Below, piece by piece: positions 17,964 through 26,897 of a stretch of 64,000 nucleotides of DNA (position 1 is the first letter of the stretch; each line of letters starts with the position of its first letter). Location of the stretch: positions 4,464,001-4,528,000 of the forward strand of contig NZ_CP124747.1 in the NCBI RefSeq assembly GCF_041860085.1, in the 5' to 3' direction. The position numbers were made by a program, and so were the translations under genes. The stretch is from Schlesneria sp. DSM 10557. Its GTDB lineage: Bacteria; Planctomycetota; Planctomycetia; Planctomycetales; Planctomycetaceae. A model generated the notes under the pieces. It searched no databases and was not told the origin of the DNA. It worked only from the letters and a program-made list of their open reading frames with translations.

Positions 17964-18974
17964 GGTTGGACGTCTGTGGTTCGGAGGCAAAATTTGCATT
18001 CGAAACGCCAAGAACATGTTTGGGGCAAGCTCACCGCTTTGAATCGCCAGCTGAAGTCCCCGACGAATGTGGGCTTGCGGCAGGCGATCACATCGTTTCC
18101 AGGAAGTTGACAATTTAGCCACGCGGCTCCCTCCCCTGCCAGGAAGGACAGCAACTCGTTCTAGGACGACATAGGAGGGCACCTGCGGAGCCCATCATGG
18201 TTATCGTGGTTAATACTTGTTGTCATGTCCGTCTGGGTGGGGACCGCTGCTGAGTAACCGAGGTAGAGGTGTGGGGTCGATTCCAATCGCTTGGAAGTTT
18301 GGGCTCGCGGTATTGCTGTTTGTTTCTGACACTCCTTGCTTGGGGGGATTTTCCGCAAAAGCTGAGGGAAGAAGTCGAACATGGTCGTCGGACTATCGAA
18401 CGTCATTCGAGTCGAGTGGGACGGCACTGTGGAGGTGGCCTGCCCCGTTTTTTCAACAAACAGAAACGGGCTGGCCAGTTGGCCAACCCTTGGCCAGCCG
18501 GTGGCCAGTCCCATGTGCTGCAGTGGTTACACTTTAAGCGTTTTGAGCGGACTGGCCGGGCTGGCCAGCGGATTTCGGCAAGCGGCATTTCCCCGTTCGC
18601 GATGTTCCTGACTCGGCAGGTTGCTACTCGTGAAATTCTGAGGATCAACTGAACCAGGAAAAGTGAAAAGGTCGGACATCCAAACAGGTTGAAACCTGGG
18701 ACAGGCAACGCGGATGGAGAGAGTCCCCGTTGTTCAGGGTGGGCAGTTTCACCTTCCCGCCCGCCTGAGGCTGGGGGAGAGGGGAGCCAATCTTGAGAAC
18801 CGTTCAGGGTCACACGTTCCGCTCTGCAGAGGCGACAAGTCGCTTTGATGGAAAAAGGGTTATTTGACAATTCGGAAAGAATCGTGCCTCTTCCGTGGCT
18901 CATCGTACGGGCGCGGGAAGAGGCGACCGCTGATGCTCAGCCGCTCGTTGGATTGTCGCGGTCGCTTGGCGGAT
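17964..18974. other. Gene-poor stretch holding repeat copy B
   Basis: About 1 kb without a supported gene. Positions 18281-18570 carry the dispersed repeat. Frames in 18571-18974 lack domains and ribosome sites. The stretch separates two minus-strand genes. Confidence 0.55.
18281..18570. repeat. Dispersed two-block repeat, copy B (TGGCCA-rich)
   Basis: Same orientation as copy A at 456-758. Blocks at 18281-18333 and 18466-18570 align without gaps to the A blocks, while the 132-base middle differs. The second block again holds CTGGCCAGTTGGCCAA and TTGGCCAGCCGGTGGCCAG. Divergence is concentrated outside the TGGCCA units, suggesting that these palindromes are what is kept. Confidence 0.8.
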
Positions 18975-20525
18975 TCAGTCGTTCGAAGTGATTTTCACGA
19001 CGTCGTCATAGACTCTGCGTTCCCAGCCGGTCACGTTGCCTTCCGGATTCAACAACGGAAAGATCTGAACGGGTGAGAGTTCTACTTGCCAGCGTCCATT
19101 CGAATCGGGGGTCACATTGACCTCAAGGTGTCCGTAATGCTTTCCGCCCGAGATGAGCTGTCTGCCGTTCCAGGACTCTGGGGCATCCTCATGGGCCAGG
19201 AACTTCCTGTGCGGATTGTCAAACCCGACGGAAGGTCCGCGAAGACCATCACCGCCAATACCGACATCGTAAAAGTGGATCGTGTGAGGTCTGCTCGTCC
19301 CATCGGTCAGGGTTTCCACGCCGTTTGTCTGTGACCGTTCCAGCATTTCGTCATGGCCGGAAAAGACCACATCGACTCCATAGCGGAAGAATAGTGGCTC
19401 GAGGACTCGCATGGGGATTCCTGCCTGACCTGAAAATTTTTCGTTGCCGAACGGGATGCTGTGCGGGCCGGATCCGTACATCGTGTGATGGAACTGCACG
19501 AAGGTAAAACGGCTTGTTTTCTGTGTTTCCGCCAGTTGTTGTTCGAGCCAGCGGTATTGTTCGGAGCCCGGATTGAAGTCGGGCGCGTTGCTCCCTTCGA
19601 GATTATGGTTCGTATCGGCCGCTGACTTATGAGGAAGGCCGTCGCTCGAATCCAAGGTGATAATCGAAATCGGACCATAGTCGATGCGGTAGTAGCGACC
19701 CGCATGTTTCGAGTTCGTCGCCTGATTGGAGGGGGCCTCAAAGTAGGTCAGGAACTTGTCGGTGGCGAAGTTGGCTCCTTCCGCCGAATAGCCTCCACCG
19801 GGACCGGCGAAGTTCTCGTGGTTGCCGATGGCGGGGATGAGCGGCACATTCGAAGCAATCGCTCCGTAGTCTCCGGCGTTATGTCGCCAGAACTCGTCCC
19901 AGTCGCGTTGTTCGCCCCCTGTTTCGACCAGATCCCCTGTGACGAGAATCAGGTCTGGATTTCGGGCGGTCATGATGTGGATGTTCTGGCGATAGCCCGT
20001 CGTCTGATCGGTGACGTACTTCAGGATGTCTGTGGGGCGATTGCTGCGAGGGTTCACAGGCCAGTCGACCGGTGGGCTGGATGTTGATTCCGGCTCGGTT
20101 TCGGGGTCCGAATAGACCATGAATCGGACGGGATGATCTCTGTCAGGGGCCGTTTGAAACGTACCGGACCGCCGATCCGCTCCTTGAGTCACCTGGTAAG
20201 AATAACGGGTTCCCAATTTGAGACCGGTCACGCGAATACGGTGGATCCATGGCAGTCCGGGATGAGGGCCGCCCGGTTCTTCTGCGAAGGGGCTGTACGC
20301 GAGGGAATCGGCTTTGGTGGGCTGAGACACAAATCGCTTCAGGCCATCGGGGGTCTCCACCATCAACTCGCCGGGTGTTTCGTCTTCCGACAACCAGCGA
20401 ATGGTCATGGCGTCCTTCGCAGGATTCTGAAGATACGGACGCACACGAAACGAGTCAGCTCGCAGATCGCTCTGTGTCAGTAATCCCAACACCATCGCTG
20501 CAAGAAATACGTGTTGCTTGAACAT
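18975..20525 (-). CDS. Purple-acid-phosphatase-like metallophosphoesterase, exported
   Basis: From the ATG at 20525 the product has 516 residues with a signal peptide (FLAAMVLGLLTQSDLRA). A fibronectin-III-like purple acid phosphatase N-terminal domain covers ~30-130 (VRPYLQNPAKDAMTIRW; TRYSYQV). The calcineurin-like catalytic domain follows with FMVYSDPETEPES, LILVTGDLVETG, PAIGNHENF, FVQFHHTMYG and VFSGHDEMLER, which are the usual metal-ligand blocks. Predicted role is periplasmic or extracellular phosphate-ester hydrolysis. An upstream ATG at 20543 is possible, but GGGGACG sits properly before 20525. The enzyme stands alone, with a terminator-like hairpin upstream belonging to the neighbouring lipoprotein gene. 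Confidence 0.9.
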   Translation of the reverse strand: MFKQHVFLAAMVLGLLTQSDLRADSFRVRPYLQNPAKDAMTIRWLSEDETPGELMVETPDGLKRFVSQPTKADSLAYSPFAEEPGGPHPGLPWIHRIRVTGLKLGTRYSYQVTQGADRRSGTFQTAPDRDHPVRFMVYSDPETEPESTSSPPVDWPVNPRSNRPTDILKYVTDQTTGYRQNIHIMTARNPDLILVTGDLVETGGEQRDWDEFWRHNAGDYGAIASNVPLIPAIGNHENFAGPGGGYSAEGANFATDKFLTYFEAPSNQATNSKHAGRYYRIDYGPISIITLDSSDGLPHKSAADTNHNLEGSNAPDFNPGSEQYRWLEQQLAETQKTSRFTFVQFHHTMYGSGPHSIPFGNEKFSGQAGIPMRVLEPLFFRYGVDVVFSGHDEMLERSQTNGVETLTDGTSRPHTIHFYDVGIGGDGLRGPSVGFDNPHRKFLAHEDAPESWNGRQLISGGKHYGHLEVNVTPDSNGRWQVELSPVQIFPLLNPEGNVTGWERRVYDDVVKITSND

Positions 20526-20563
20526 CAGGGCGTTCGTCCCCATCTCGAATTGGTAGTAACGAC

Positions 20564-20586
20564 AAAACCAGGGTGTGCTACCCTGG
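20564..20586 (-). terminator. Rho-independent terminator after lipoprotein gene
   Basis: On the minus strand CCAGGGT pairs with ACCCTGG over a five-base loop and is followed by TTTTG. It lies about 210 bases after the stop at 20796 and just before the phosphatase gene. Confidence 0.75.
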
Positions 20587-20634
20587 CTTTCATGAGCGTG
20601 TCGTGCTGAGCTTCGCGTCAGCGGTTGCAGAGCG

Positions 20635-20656
20635 ATACTCGCCTGGGGGCGAGTAT
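20635..20656. repeat. Perfect inverted repeat
   Basis: ATACTCGCC and GGCGAGTAT form a nine-base perfect stem around TGGG. No T run follows on either strand, so it is not a standard terminator. It lies in the 3' region of the lipoprotein gene and may stabilise its mRNA or bind a protein. Confidence 0.5.
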
Positions 20657-20795
20657 TCGATCAGAGTCAGTCTGCCACCGGTTCAATGAGTGGGAACCAG
20701 GGGCAACTTCGCCGTTTCACCGTCTGCCCGCAAATGGGGCCCAAGTGGCAACGACCGATTGGACAACCCTACGGGAATGAACGGACGGATTCTCG

Positions 20796-21236
20796 TCATT
20801 CAAGTGGGATGGCTTTCTCGGCTTTCTTCCTCTCTGCTTCGGTGAGCGGTTCCAGTTCGATGTCGAACGGATTGTTCCCCGCGACCACTTCGAGCTTCAG
20901 TTCCGAATTGGCCCCCGTATAGCGAGGTGGGATCGGGAACGGTGCTTCGTAGCCAAGAGGCCACTCGAGCAGGACGGTCGTGGGGCCGATTTTGGTTCCC
21001 GGCTCGCCTTTGACGTACTCAACTCGATAAAAGCCGTTTACGTCAGTCTTGGCCGTGGCAGCCCGACCAACTTCCGGCTTGAACAGCAGGATCAGGTTTT
21101 CGACGGGATCCCCTTCCATTGTCACCGTTCCGGTCACCTTGCCGAGAGGGGGCCGGTCGGCTCCCCCGCAGCCGATCGTCGTGATGACACATCCGGCCCA
21201 GAGCAAGCCTAAAGCAAAAGTCTTCTGATTGAACAT
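20796..21236 (-). CDS. Small lipoprotein with carboxypeptidase-regulatory-like fold
   Basis: From the ATG at 21236 the product has 146 residues. A type II signal peptide ends in a lipobox-like TIGCGG, so the cysteine is probably lipidated. The mature part is one beta-sandwich repeat: GKVTGTVTMEGDPVENLILLFKP, then AATAKTDVNGFYRVEYVKG, as in carboxypeptidase-regulatory-like domains. Its C-terminus is charged (LTEAERKKAEKA). In planctomycetes such lipoproteins commonly follow DUF1559 genes, as here; their joint role is unknown. A hairpin (21263-21301) separates it from the DUF1559 gene, so its level may be set by partial read-through. Confidence 0.85.
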   Translation of the reverse strand: MFNQKTFALGLLWAGCVITTIGCGGADRPPLGKVTGTVTMEGDPVENLILLFKPEVGRAATAKTDVNGFYRVEYVKGEPGTKIGPTTVLLEWPLGYEAPFPIPPRYTGANSELKLEVVAGNNPFDIELEPLTEAERKKAEKAIPLE

Positions 21237-21262
21237 CGATTTTCCGCTGCAAGGTTTCAAAG

Positions 21263-21301
21263 GGCGGAAAGCACCGACGACGCTAGTCGATGCTTTCCGC
21301 C
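21263..21301 (-). terminator. Strong hairpin between DUF1559 and lipoprotein genes
   Basis: GGCGGAAAGCA pairs perfectly with TGCTTTCCGCC (eleven bases), and the loop itself can pair CGAC with GTCG. On the minus strand CTTTG follows. It acts as a weak terminator or as a 3' stabiliser for the DUF1559 mRNA. Confidence 0.7.
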
Positions 21302-21340
21302 GACAGGACTAGAAGAACATTCGGGTACGAAATCTTTGCC

Positions 21341-22384
21341 TTAGAAGTCGCCCACGATTTGTCCATCGTTTCGTGCCGCCAGGCGGGCGAACGTCGTGGT
21401 CACACAGCCGAAAGGAACCGGCGCTGTGGCGGAGGAGAGCTTCAGATAGTCGATGTTCTCGCTAATCAGTCGCACAGAACCATCAGCCAGAACGAAATGT
21501 GCTCCCCCGACGTGGTTGCTACTGAAACCGCGTCGATCGTGTTGGAGGCCGATGGTGGCATTGATGCCGTTATAGGTCAGCCCCAATACGTTCATGGCTG
21601 CCGATTTCACATTGGCGGAAGATCCCTGGTCAACGACGGCGGCCGAGAAGCCAAAGACGTTTGCTGCTCCAACGGTCATGCCCTTGTACTGCCAGGCACG
21701 TTCGCCAACCAGCAACGTGTTGCTACTGCCATCGGTGATATCCCGCAGCCCCACATTCCCATTCTGAAAACCGACTCCCAGTGGCTGATTCAACGACTGG
21801 GCCGGGTCACGAACTTGTGGGGTCGTACTGTCTCCTGGGCCAGCGACCATCACGTAGTTCGATACTGAAATGGGAACGAGATTGCCGTTCGCGTCTTGCA
21901 GGCTGGCGATATACCAGTTCGTCGTCGTTGCTCCCGTGGTCATCGTGTCGACATAGTTATTCGTCTGTGGTCCAACGTCCGAAGCACATCGAAAAACAGC
22001 GAGCTTATTCTGGAGGACACTTGGATTGACCGCCAGTGCCGTTTCCAGCAGGTTGTTGCCGGCATTGAGCTGGCTGTACAGCGGTGCCTGATCGATGTAG
22101 GGGAGGATAAACGTACCCCAGCTCCATAGGCTGCGCTCGCCCGATGTAATGTTGAATGCCGTCTTGGCGATGTACCCCGGAGGGAATTGGTTGTAGGCAT
22201 CGTGATAGTTGTGCATCGCGAGGCCAATTTGCTTGAGACTGTTTTTGCACTGGGTTCTACGTGCTGCTTCCCGCGCCTGTTGCACCGCAGGCAGCAGGAG
22301 AGCGATCAGGACTGCGATGATCGCAATGACCACCAGCAATTCAATCAGAGTAAAACCATGTCGACCGCGCCGCTTTTCTCTCAT
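21341..22384 (-). CDS. DUF1559 protein with prepilin-type N-terminus
   Basis: From the ATG at 22384 (CTGGAG about nine bases upstream) the product has 347 residues. It opens with a type IV prepilin-like leader: basic RRGRHG, then [33 protein letters not shown] split here as the hydrophobic N-methylation helix and its charged continuation. The DUF1559 body follows with [23 protein letters not shown] and a C-terminal [19 protein letters not shown], both hallmarks of this planctomycete-expanded family. The leader suggests export through a type II/IV-like pseudopilin route. The function is unknown. It sits before the lipoprotein gene on the same strand. Confidence 0.93.
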   Translation of the reverse strand: MREKRRGRHGFTLIELLVVIAIIAVLIALLLPAVQQAREAARRTQCKNSLKQIGLAMHNYHDAYNQFPPGYIAKTAFNITSGERSLWSWGTFILPYIDQAPLYSQLNAGNNLLETALAVNPSVLQNKLAVFRCASDVGPQTNNYVDTMTTGATTTNWYIASLQDANGNLVPISVSNYVMVAGPGDSTTPQVRDPAQSLNQPLGVGFQNGNVGLRDITDGSSNTLLVGERAWQYKGMTVGAANVFGFSAAVVDQGSSANVKSAAMNVLGLTYNGINATIGLQHDRRGFSSNHVGGAHFVLADGSVRLISENIDYLKLSSATAPVPFGCVTTTFARLAARNDGQIVGDF

Positions 22385-23582
22385 CGAAATCTCCAGAACA
22401 TAAAAGACAGGACTACAAACAGAACAAATTGACATGACTTGGCTACAGCAGGACGTCATCGAACGATTCGTCCCACTCTATGATTGAGATGACGCTGGAC
22501 CAGAAAACGGACTCGGTCGCAGCCTTGATGTATGGCGTTAGTGCTCCCGTTGGGGCTCAGGGACACGACGATGAAAAGGTCTGTCCGATCTCAGTCGCAG
22601 CGACGACGCCTTCGACCGCAATGACCGGCCAGGGTTCCAGGATGCAGAAACGATGTGAGTCACCTGATTATACGCATCCGGACTTCAGAAGCGGCAACCG
22701 GGGGGACACAGTCAGCGTTCTGCCCCGCAAGGAAGTTACGTTCTCGCGATGGGCCACCACGCTGTAAGAGATAGAAGTGTTGCAGGCTCGTTCATCGCAG
22801 AAAAACGGACCAGCGTCCCGACCTGGAAATAAGAGACCAGGGTTTGCGAAGGACGCGGCTCCCTAAAAATAAGCAGCATACCAATCCTCAGGCGACATTT
22901 GAGAAGCGTATCGGTAATCATCCGGAGTGGCGGATGGGTTGAACTGCAGAATCCCGACTCATTGGAACGGACAAGACAAATGAATTGCGTAAGGCGAAGT
23001 GTTTATTCAGCAACGCGCGACGATCAGATGATCGCCTGCAGGTGTAAGCCGACTGGAAATGAATTTCATCGCGAAGACAGGCAGGGAAAGCGATTGCGAT
23101 ACGACCGGCGGAAGAAGAAAACCCGAAAAGGCTCTTGCTCCGCCGCATCCAATTTCTGACCAGTCACTACCAGTCGTCGAATGATTCGAGCGTCTCATTC
23201 TCTGATTATCATCTGAACATTCATGGCCCAGTTGAATCGCTGTTCAGTACTATGACGCTAGCATTTTGAAGCTGAGGCCGCAACCCTCATGTTAATTTCT
23301 TCACGCGAACTTAATGAAACCCGAAGTTGCACTCGCGCACACTTCCTGTCAGGTAGTAGCCCCGTAATTGAAACGCTGTCACTCCAGGAGAATGGGCCGG
23401 TTAGATCAGGTGAAATCAGAGGGGTGACCGATCTCAAGCGATGGCCTCGACACTTCACCGAGCGAAGAGAAGTGGGCTCATCGTTTGAAAAACAGGGCGG
23501 GCCGAAGTGATTCTCTCGCCAACCCGACTGTCAGGTGCTGGGACCTTGAGCCAGTGTCGTGGAGATCTGCCCTTGGCCTACC
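22385..23582. other. 1.2-kb intergenic region without a supported gene
   Basis: Between two minus-strand genes I find no frame with a signal peptide, domain or good ribosome site. The sequence is locally richer in A/T than its neighbours around 22830-23240. It may hold promoters of the DUF1559 gene, an RNA, or decayed DNA; I see no repeat or hairpin that decides it. Confidence 0.5.
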
Positions 23583-24368
23583 TTAAAGCACGGTGTTATT
23601 GAGCTCTAACTGACGCTGAATCTGTTCGAGCGACTGGGGTGAGCCGTTGACCGCCAGTACAAACACGTTGTCCCCTTCGTTCCACGCCATCCACACTCGT
23701 CGCGGGATATACTGAATCCGGGCGGCGGAAATCGGAGCCACGGGGGTGACTCCCCAGCTTGATTTAGGGACGACCATCAGCCACCCTTCTTCTGACGGGC
23801 CGCGCTTGGCACGGATTTCCAGTCGCTTTGCGGGAATCGTCAGCCGGGAGCTCGCCAGATGCACCTGCTGCCACGGGTGGTCGATGATCTGAGTCAGCGA
23901 TGACCAGCTGCGAGGGAGGCGTGCTTCCGTATTTGACGGGCTTAGACTCTGGCGGTCCAGTTGTTCCCACAGGGACGTGACATTCGCGGGTGTCAGAATC
24001 GGGTTCGGGCGCTGTTGCTGACCCCACCAGAAGGCGGCAGCAAAAATGCACAGTGTGCAGACCACGGTGAATGTTCGAAGCGGACTAAACCAGCGCCGAA
24101 TAGCTGCTGGGGTTGGTTTGGCCACGGTGGGTTCCGGGCTGTGGTCCTGAAGTACGGAGGTCAGGCGTTGTGCGAAGCCGGTTGGGATTTCGACCTGATT
24201 CATCGCAGGCCGAATCTGCGCGTCCCACTGCTCGATCAACTCATAGGCCTGTCGGCAGGCCGGGCAGGTCGCCAGGTGCTTGTGAAGCTCACCTTGTGAG
24301 AAATCGTGTCCCCCATGATCGGGATGCGCGAGCAGATCGAGCAGGGACTCAACCTCGGCGCAGTTCAT
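23583..24368 (-). CDS. Membrane-anchored anti-sigma factor with zinc-finger domain
   Basis: The 261-residue product has an N-terminal HC2-type zinc domain, with H31-x3-C35-x2-C38 in HKHLATCPACRQAYE. A single membrane helix follows near residues 100-118 (FTVVCTLCIFAAAFWWG), then a periplasmic domain of ~140 residues. Such proteins bind and hold an ECF sigma factor until a signal releases it. Its ATG overlaps the stop of the sigma gene by four bases (ATGA), so the two are translationally coupled. The periplasmic part (EIRAKRGPSEEGWLMVVPKS) is not a family I recognise and probably senses the signal. Confidence 0.9.
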   Translation of the reverse strand: MNCAEVESLLDLLAHPDHGGHDFSQGELHKHLATCPACRQAYELIEQWDAQIRPAMNQVEIPTGFAQRLTSVLQDHSPEPTVAKPTPAAIRRWFSPLRTFTVVCTLCIFAAAFWWGQQQRPNPILTPANVTSLWEQLDRQSLSPSNTEARLPRSWSSLTQIIDHPWQQVHLASSRLTIPAKRLEIRAKRGPSEEGWLMVVPKSSWGVTPVAPISAARIQYIPRRVWMAWNEGDNVFVLAVNGSPQSLEQIQRQLELNNTVL

Positions 24369-24898
24369 AGTGCGACCTTCTCTCGATAATTTCTGCCGCC
24401 GACTTCCGTCTCTTCCGAAAGACGCCGCCGCAGGAAAGCTTTCGCCCTGGAAAGGCGACTCATCACGGTTCCAATCGGAAGTTGCATCTGTTCCGCGATT
24501 TCCTGATAACTGAATTCTTCAAAGTAAAACAGGATCAGCGGAGAACGATGTTCTTCCGGTAATTCCATCAGCGCCCGTTGCAGTTCGTCAGGGTCCACGA
24601 GCGAATCGGGGGGATCCTGGAGCGAAAGTGAATCGACGACCCCTTCCAGAGGCTGCGTCCTTCCCCGATGTCGTCGAGTCGTCAGGAAGGCGTTCCTCAG
24701 GATCGAACAGAGCCATCCTTTGGCCGCATTGCAGTCGCGAAGCTGATCGCACTTCTGCTGGGCCGTCAGGAATGTCTGCTGAGTCAAATCTTCTGCGTCG
24801 ACTGCATTTCCTGTCAGGCGATACGCGTAGCGATAGAGCAATTCAGCGAATTGCTCGACCAACTCGGCAATCTGAACGGGACACGAGCCTTCAGACAT
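24365..24898 (-). CDS. ECF RNA polymerase sigma factor
   Basis: From the ATG at 24898 (GAGG about eight bases upstream) the product has 177 residues, normal for ECF sigma factors. Region 2 is visible as LLYRYAYRLTGNAVDAEDLTQQTF and region 4 as LPEEHRSPLILFYFEEFSYQEIAEQM followed by GTVMSRLSRAKAFLRRRL, each typical of sigma-70 family proteins that recognise -10 and -35 elements. Upstream codons to 25111 remain open but lack coding character. It forms an operon with the anti-sigma gene. Targets cannot be read from the window; autoregulation is common for this class. Confidence 0.93.
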   Translation of the reverse strand: MSEGSCPVQIAELVEQFAELLYRYAYRLTGNAVDAEDLTQQTFLTAQQKCDQLRDCNAAKGWLCSILRNAFLTTRRHRGRTQPLEGVVDSLSLQDPPDSLVDPDELQRALMELPEEHRSPLILFYFEEFSYQEIAEQMQLPIGTVMSRLSRAKAFLRRRLSEETEVGGRNYREKVAL

Positions 24899-25259
24899 AA
24901 GGGACCTCAACCTATCAGAGACGCTGTCGTGATCAAAAAATTCCCTGACCAGTTCAAAATTTTTCGTTAAGGGGGATTGATGGGGATGCGCCCTCCCCTT
25001 CCCGCGAAACGAGTGTCCGCCCTGACGACTGTATCCTAACACGACACGTTCCCCCGGGTTACCGTCAGCGGGTGGAATTGTACGCGCTTCAGAAACGGTC
25101 GTTGCACCCAATCTTGTTGCGGCCTGTTTTCCGACTTAGACTGGGGTGCCGTTTGCGAATCGGAACGGGACCTTGGTGCATTGTCGTCGGCGTGACCACT
25201 TGTATCGCGGGCTCGTTATCTCGCATCCGGTTTGCGGCTTCCTGTGGAGATCATTCGCG
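24899..25259. other. Divergent promoter region, sigma factor and DUF1501 gene
   Basis: This stretch of 361 bases lies between divergent genes. No additional gene is supported. It must contain both promoters; I could not pick out clear -35/-10 boxes. Confidence 0.4.
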
Positions 25260-26753
25260 ATGTCTTCCGCTCTTATTTCCCGACGTGACCTCCTGTGGCA
25301 GTACGGTGGTGGTCTGGGCGGAGTTGCTCTCGCCAGCCTGTGTGATCGAGAACTCGCTGCAAACACCGGAAGTACGTTTGCCGTCACGGGGGCCCGGGCG
25401 AACCGGGGCGTTCTGGACGTTTTGCATGTTCCCCCCAAAGCGACTCGCGTTGTTCAGTTTTTTATGGCGGGGGCCGCCAGTCACATTGATCTGTATGACC
25501 ATAAGCCCGAACTGGAAAAGCGAAACGGCCAGCCGTGGGACCCGGGCGAAAAAGTCGAGCTGTTTCAGAACGGACACGGAGCAACCTTCGCACCACCGTG
25601 GAAATGGAATTCCTACGGCGAGTGTGGAAAAGAACTGTCGGAGATCAGTGCTCCCCTGGGATCCGTGGTGGATGAGGTGGCCTTTATCCACAACCTGGTT
25701 GGCAAAACAGGAGTTCACAGTTCCGCGACGCTGCTGCAGGCAACAGGCTTTCAGATGCCCGGCTTCCCGGGAATGGGAGCGTGGGTCAGCTATGGCCTGG
25801 GAAGTATGAACGACAACCTGCCGACGTTTGTTGTGATGCCGGATCATCGCGGCTTTCCCTCAAACGGTCAGAAGAACTGGGATTCGGCATTCCTTCCCGC
25901 GCTGCACCAGGGGACACTGATTCGCCCCGGCGCGGTGAATCCGATCGAGGATCTGTTCCCGATCGAGGGGCTGGTGTCGAAAGAGGCAGACGCGGCTGGC
26001 CTGAGTGTCATGAACCGGCTCAATCGACTTCACGCAGAATCCAGGACGGGCGACTCAAGGCTGGAAGCGAGGATCAAGTCCTACGAGCTTGCCGCCCGTA
26101 TGCAACTGGCCGCGCCAGAAGCTCTCGAGATCACCAACGAACCTCAGCACATTCTGAGGATGTATGGTCTGGACCAGGGCGGGGGCGAGTTCCCCAAGGA
26201 GATCAACGTTCCAGAAGAGACAGACATCTTTGGGCGGAAATGCCTGATTGCCCGCAGGCTGCTCGAACGGGGTGTTCGGTTCGTTCAGATCTGGTCGGGC
26301 TGCGATAATGGATTTCCTCGCCGGAACTGGGATTCGCACGAGGACGTCCCCCGAGATCACGGACCGTTGGCTCTTGGAATGTCGCGCGGGGCTGCGGCGC
26401 TCATCGCCGATCTCAAACAGCGGGGCATGCTGGACGACACCATCATTCACTGGACCACCGAATTTGGCCGCATGCCCTGTGCCCAGGGAGGTCTGGGACG
26501 CGATCACAATCCATTCGTCTTTACGAACTGGCTGGCGGGAGGGGGCATCAAAGGGGGAACCACCTACGGTGAAAGCGACGAATGGGGTTACAAGCCGCTG
26601 GACCGGGCGAATCCGACGCAAGTCTACGATATCCATGCCACGATGCTGCATCTGCTGGGGATCGACCATACGCGACTCACCCTTCGCCACAATGGAATCG
26701 ATCGTCGACTGACCGACGTGCACGGGCACGTCATTCAGGAAATTCTGGCGTGA
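25260..26753 (+). CDS. DUF1501 protein with twin-arginine leader
   Basis: From the ATG at 25260 (GGAG upstream) the product has 497 residues. A Tat-type leader, SRRDLLWQYGGGLGGVALASL, lies at residues ~7-27. The body belongs to DUF1501, an alkaline-phosphatase/sulfatase-like fold: VVQFFMAGAASHIDLYDHKP, then LPTFVVMPDHRG, RDHGPLALGMSRGAAALI, and TTEFGRMP with GRDHNPF near the C-terminus. These proteins are abundant in planctomycetes, usually paired with a DUF1553/DUF1549 protein with cytochrome-type motifs; no such partner is adjacent here. Substrate is unknown. Folding before export is implied by the Tat signal, suggesting a bound metal. Confidence 0.93.
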   Translation: MSSALISRRDLLWQYGGGLGGVALASLCDRELAANTGSTFAVTGARANRGVLDVLHVPPKATRVVQFFMAGAASHIDLYDHKPELEKRNGQPWDPGEKVELFQNGHGATFAPPWKWNSYGECGKELSEISAPLGSVVDEVAFIHNLVGKTGVHSSATLLQATGFQMPGFPGMGAWVSYGLGSMNDNLPTFVVMPDHRGFPSNGQKNWDSAFLPALHQGTLIRPGAVNPIEDLFPIEGLVSKEADAAGLSVMNRLNRLHAESRTGDSRLEARIKSYELAARMQLAAPEALEITNEPQHILRMYGLDQGGGEFPKEINVPEETDIFGRKCLIARRLLERGVRFVQIWSGCDNGFPRRNWDSHEDVPRDHGPLALGMSRGAAALIADLKQRGMLDDTIIHWTTEFGRMPCAQGGLGRDHNPFVFTNWLAGGGIKGGTTYGESDEWGYKPLDRANPTQVYDIHATMLHLLGIDHTRLTLRHNGIDRRLTDVHGHVIQEILA

Positions 26754-26897
26754 TGCCCTGACGCCCTCCGGCCCCGCCGATCAGAGAACTCGCTGAATGC
26801 GTGCAAGCGGGGTTCGTCGTCATCGTCTGGCGGCGACTGTCCTGTGATCCTTGTCCCGCAAGTCATCTGTTTCGACAGGGATCGCCAGCCTTGAGCC

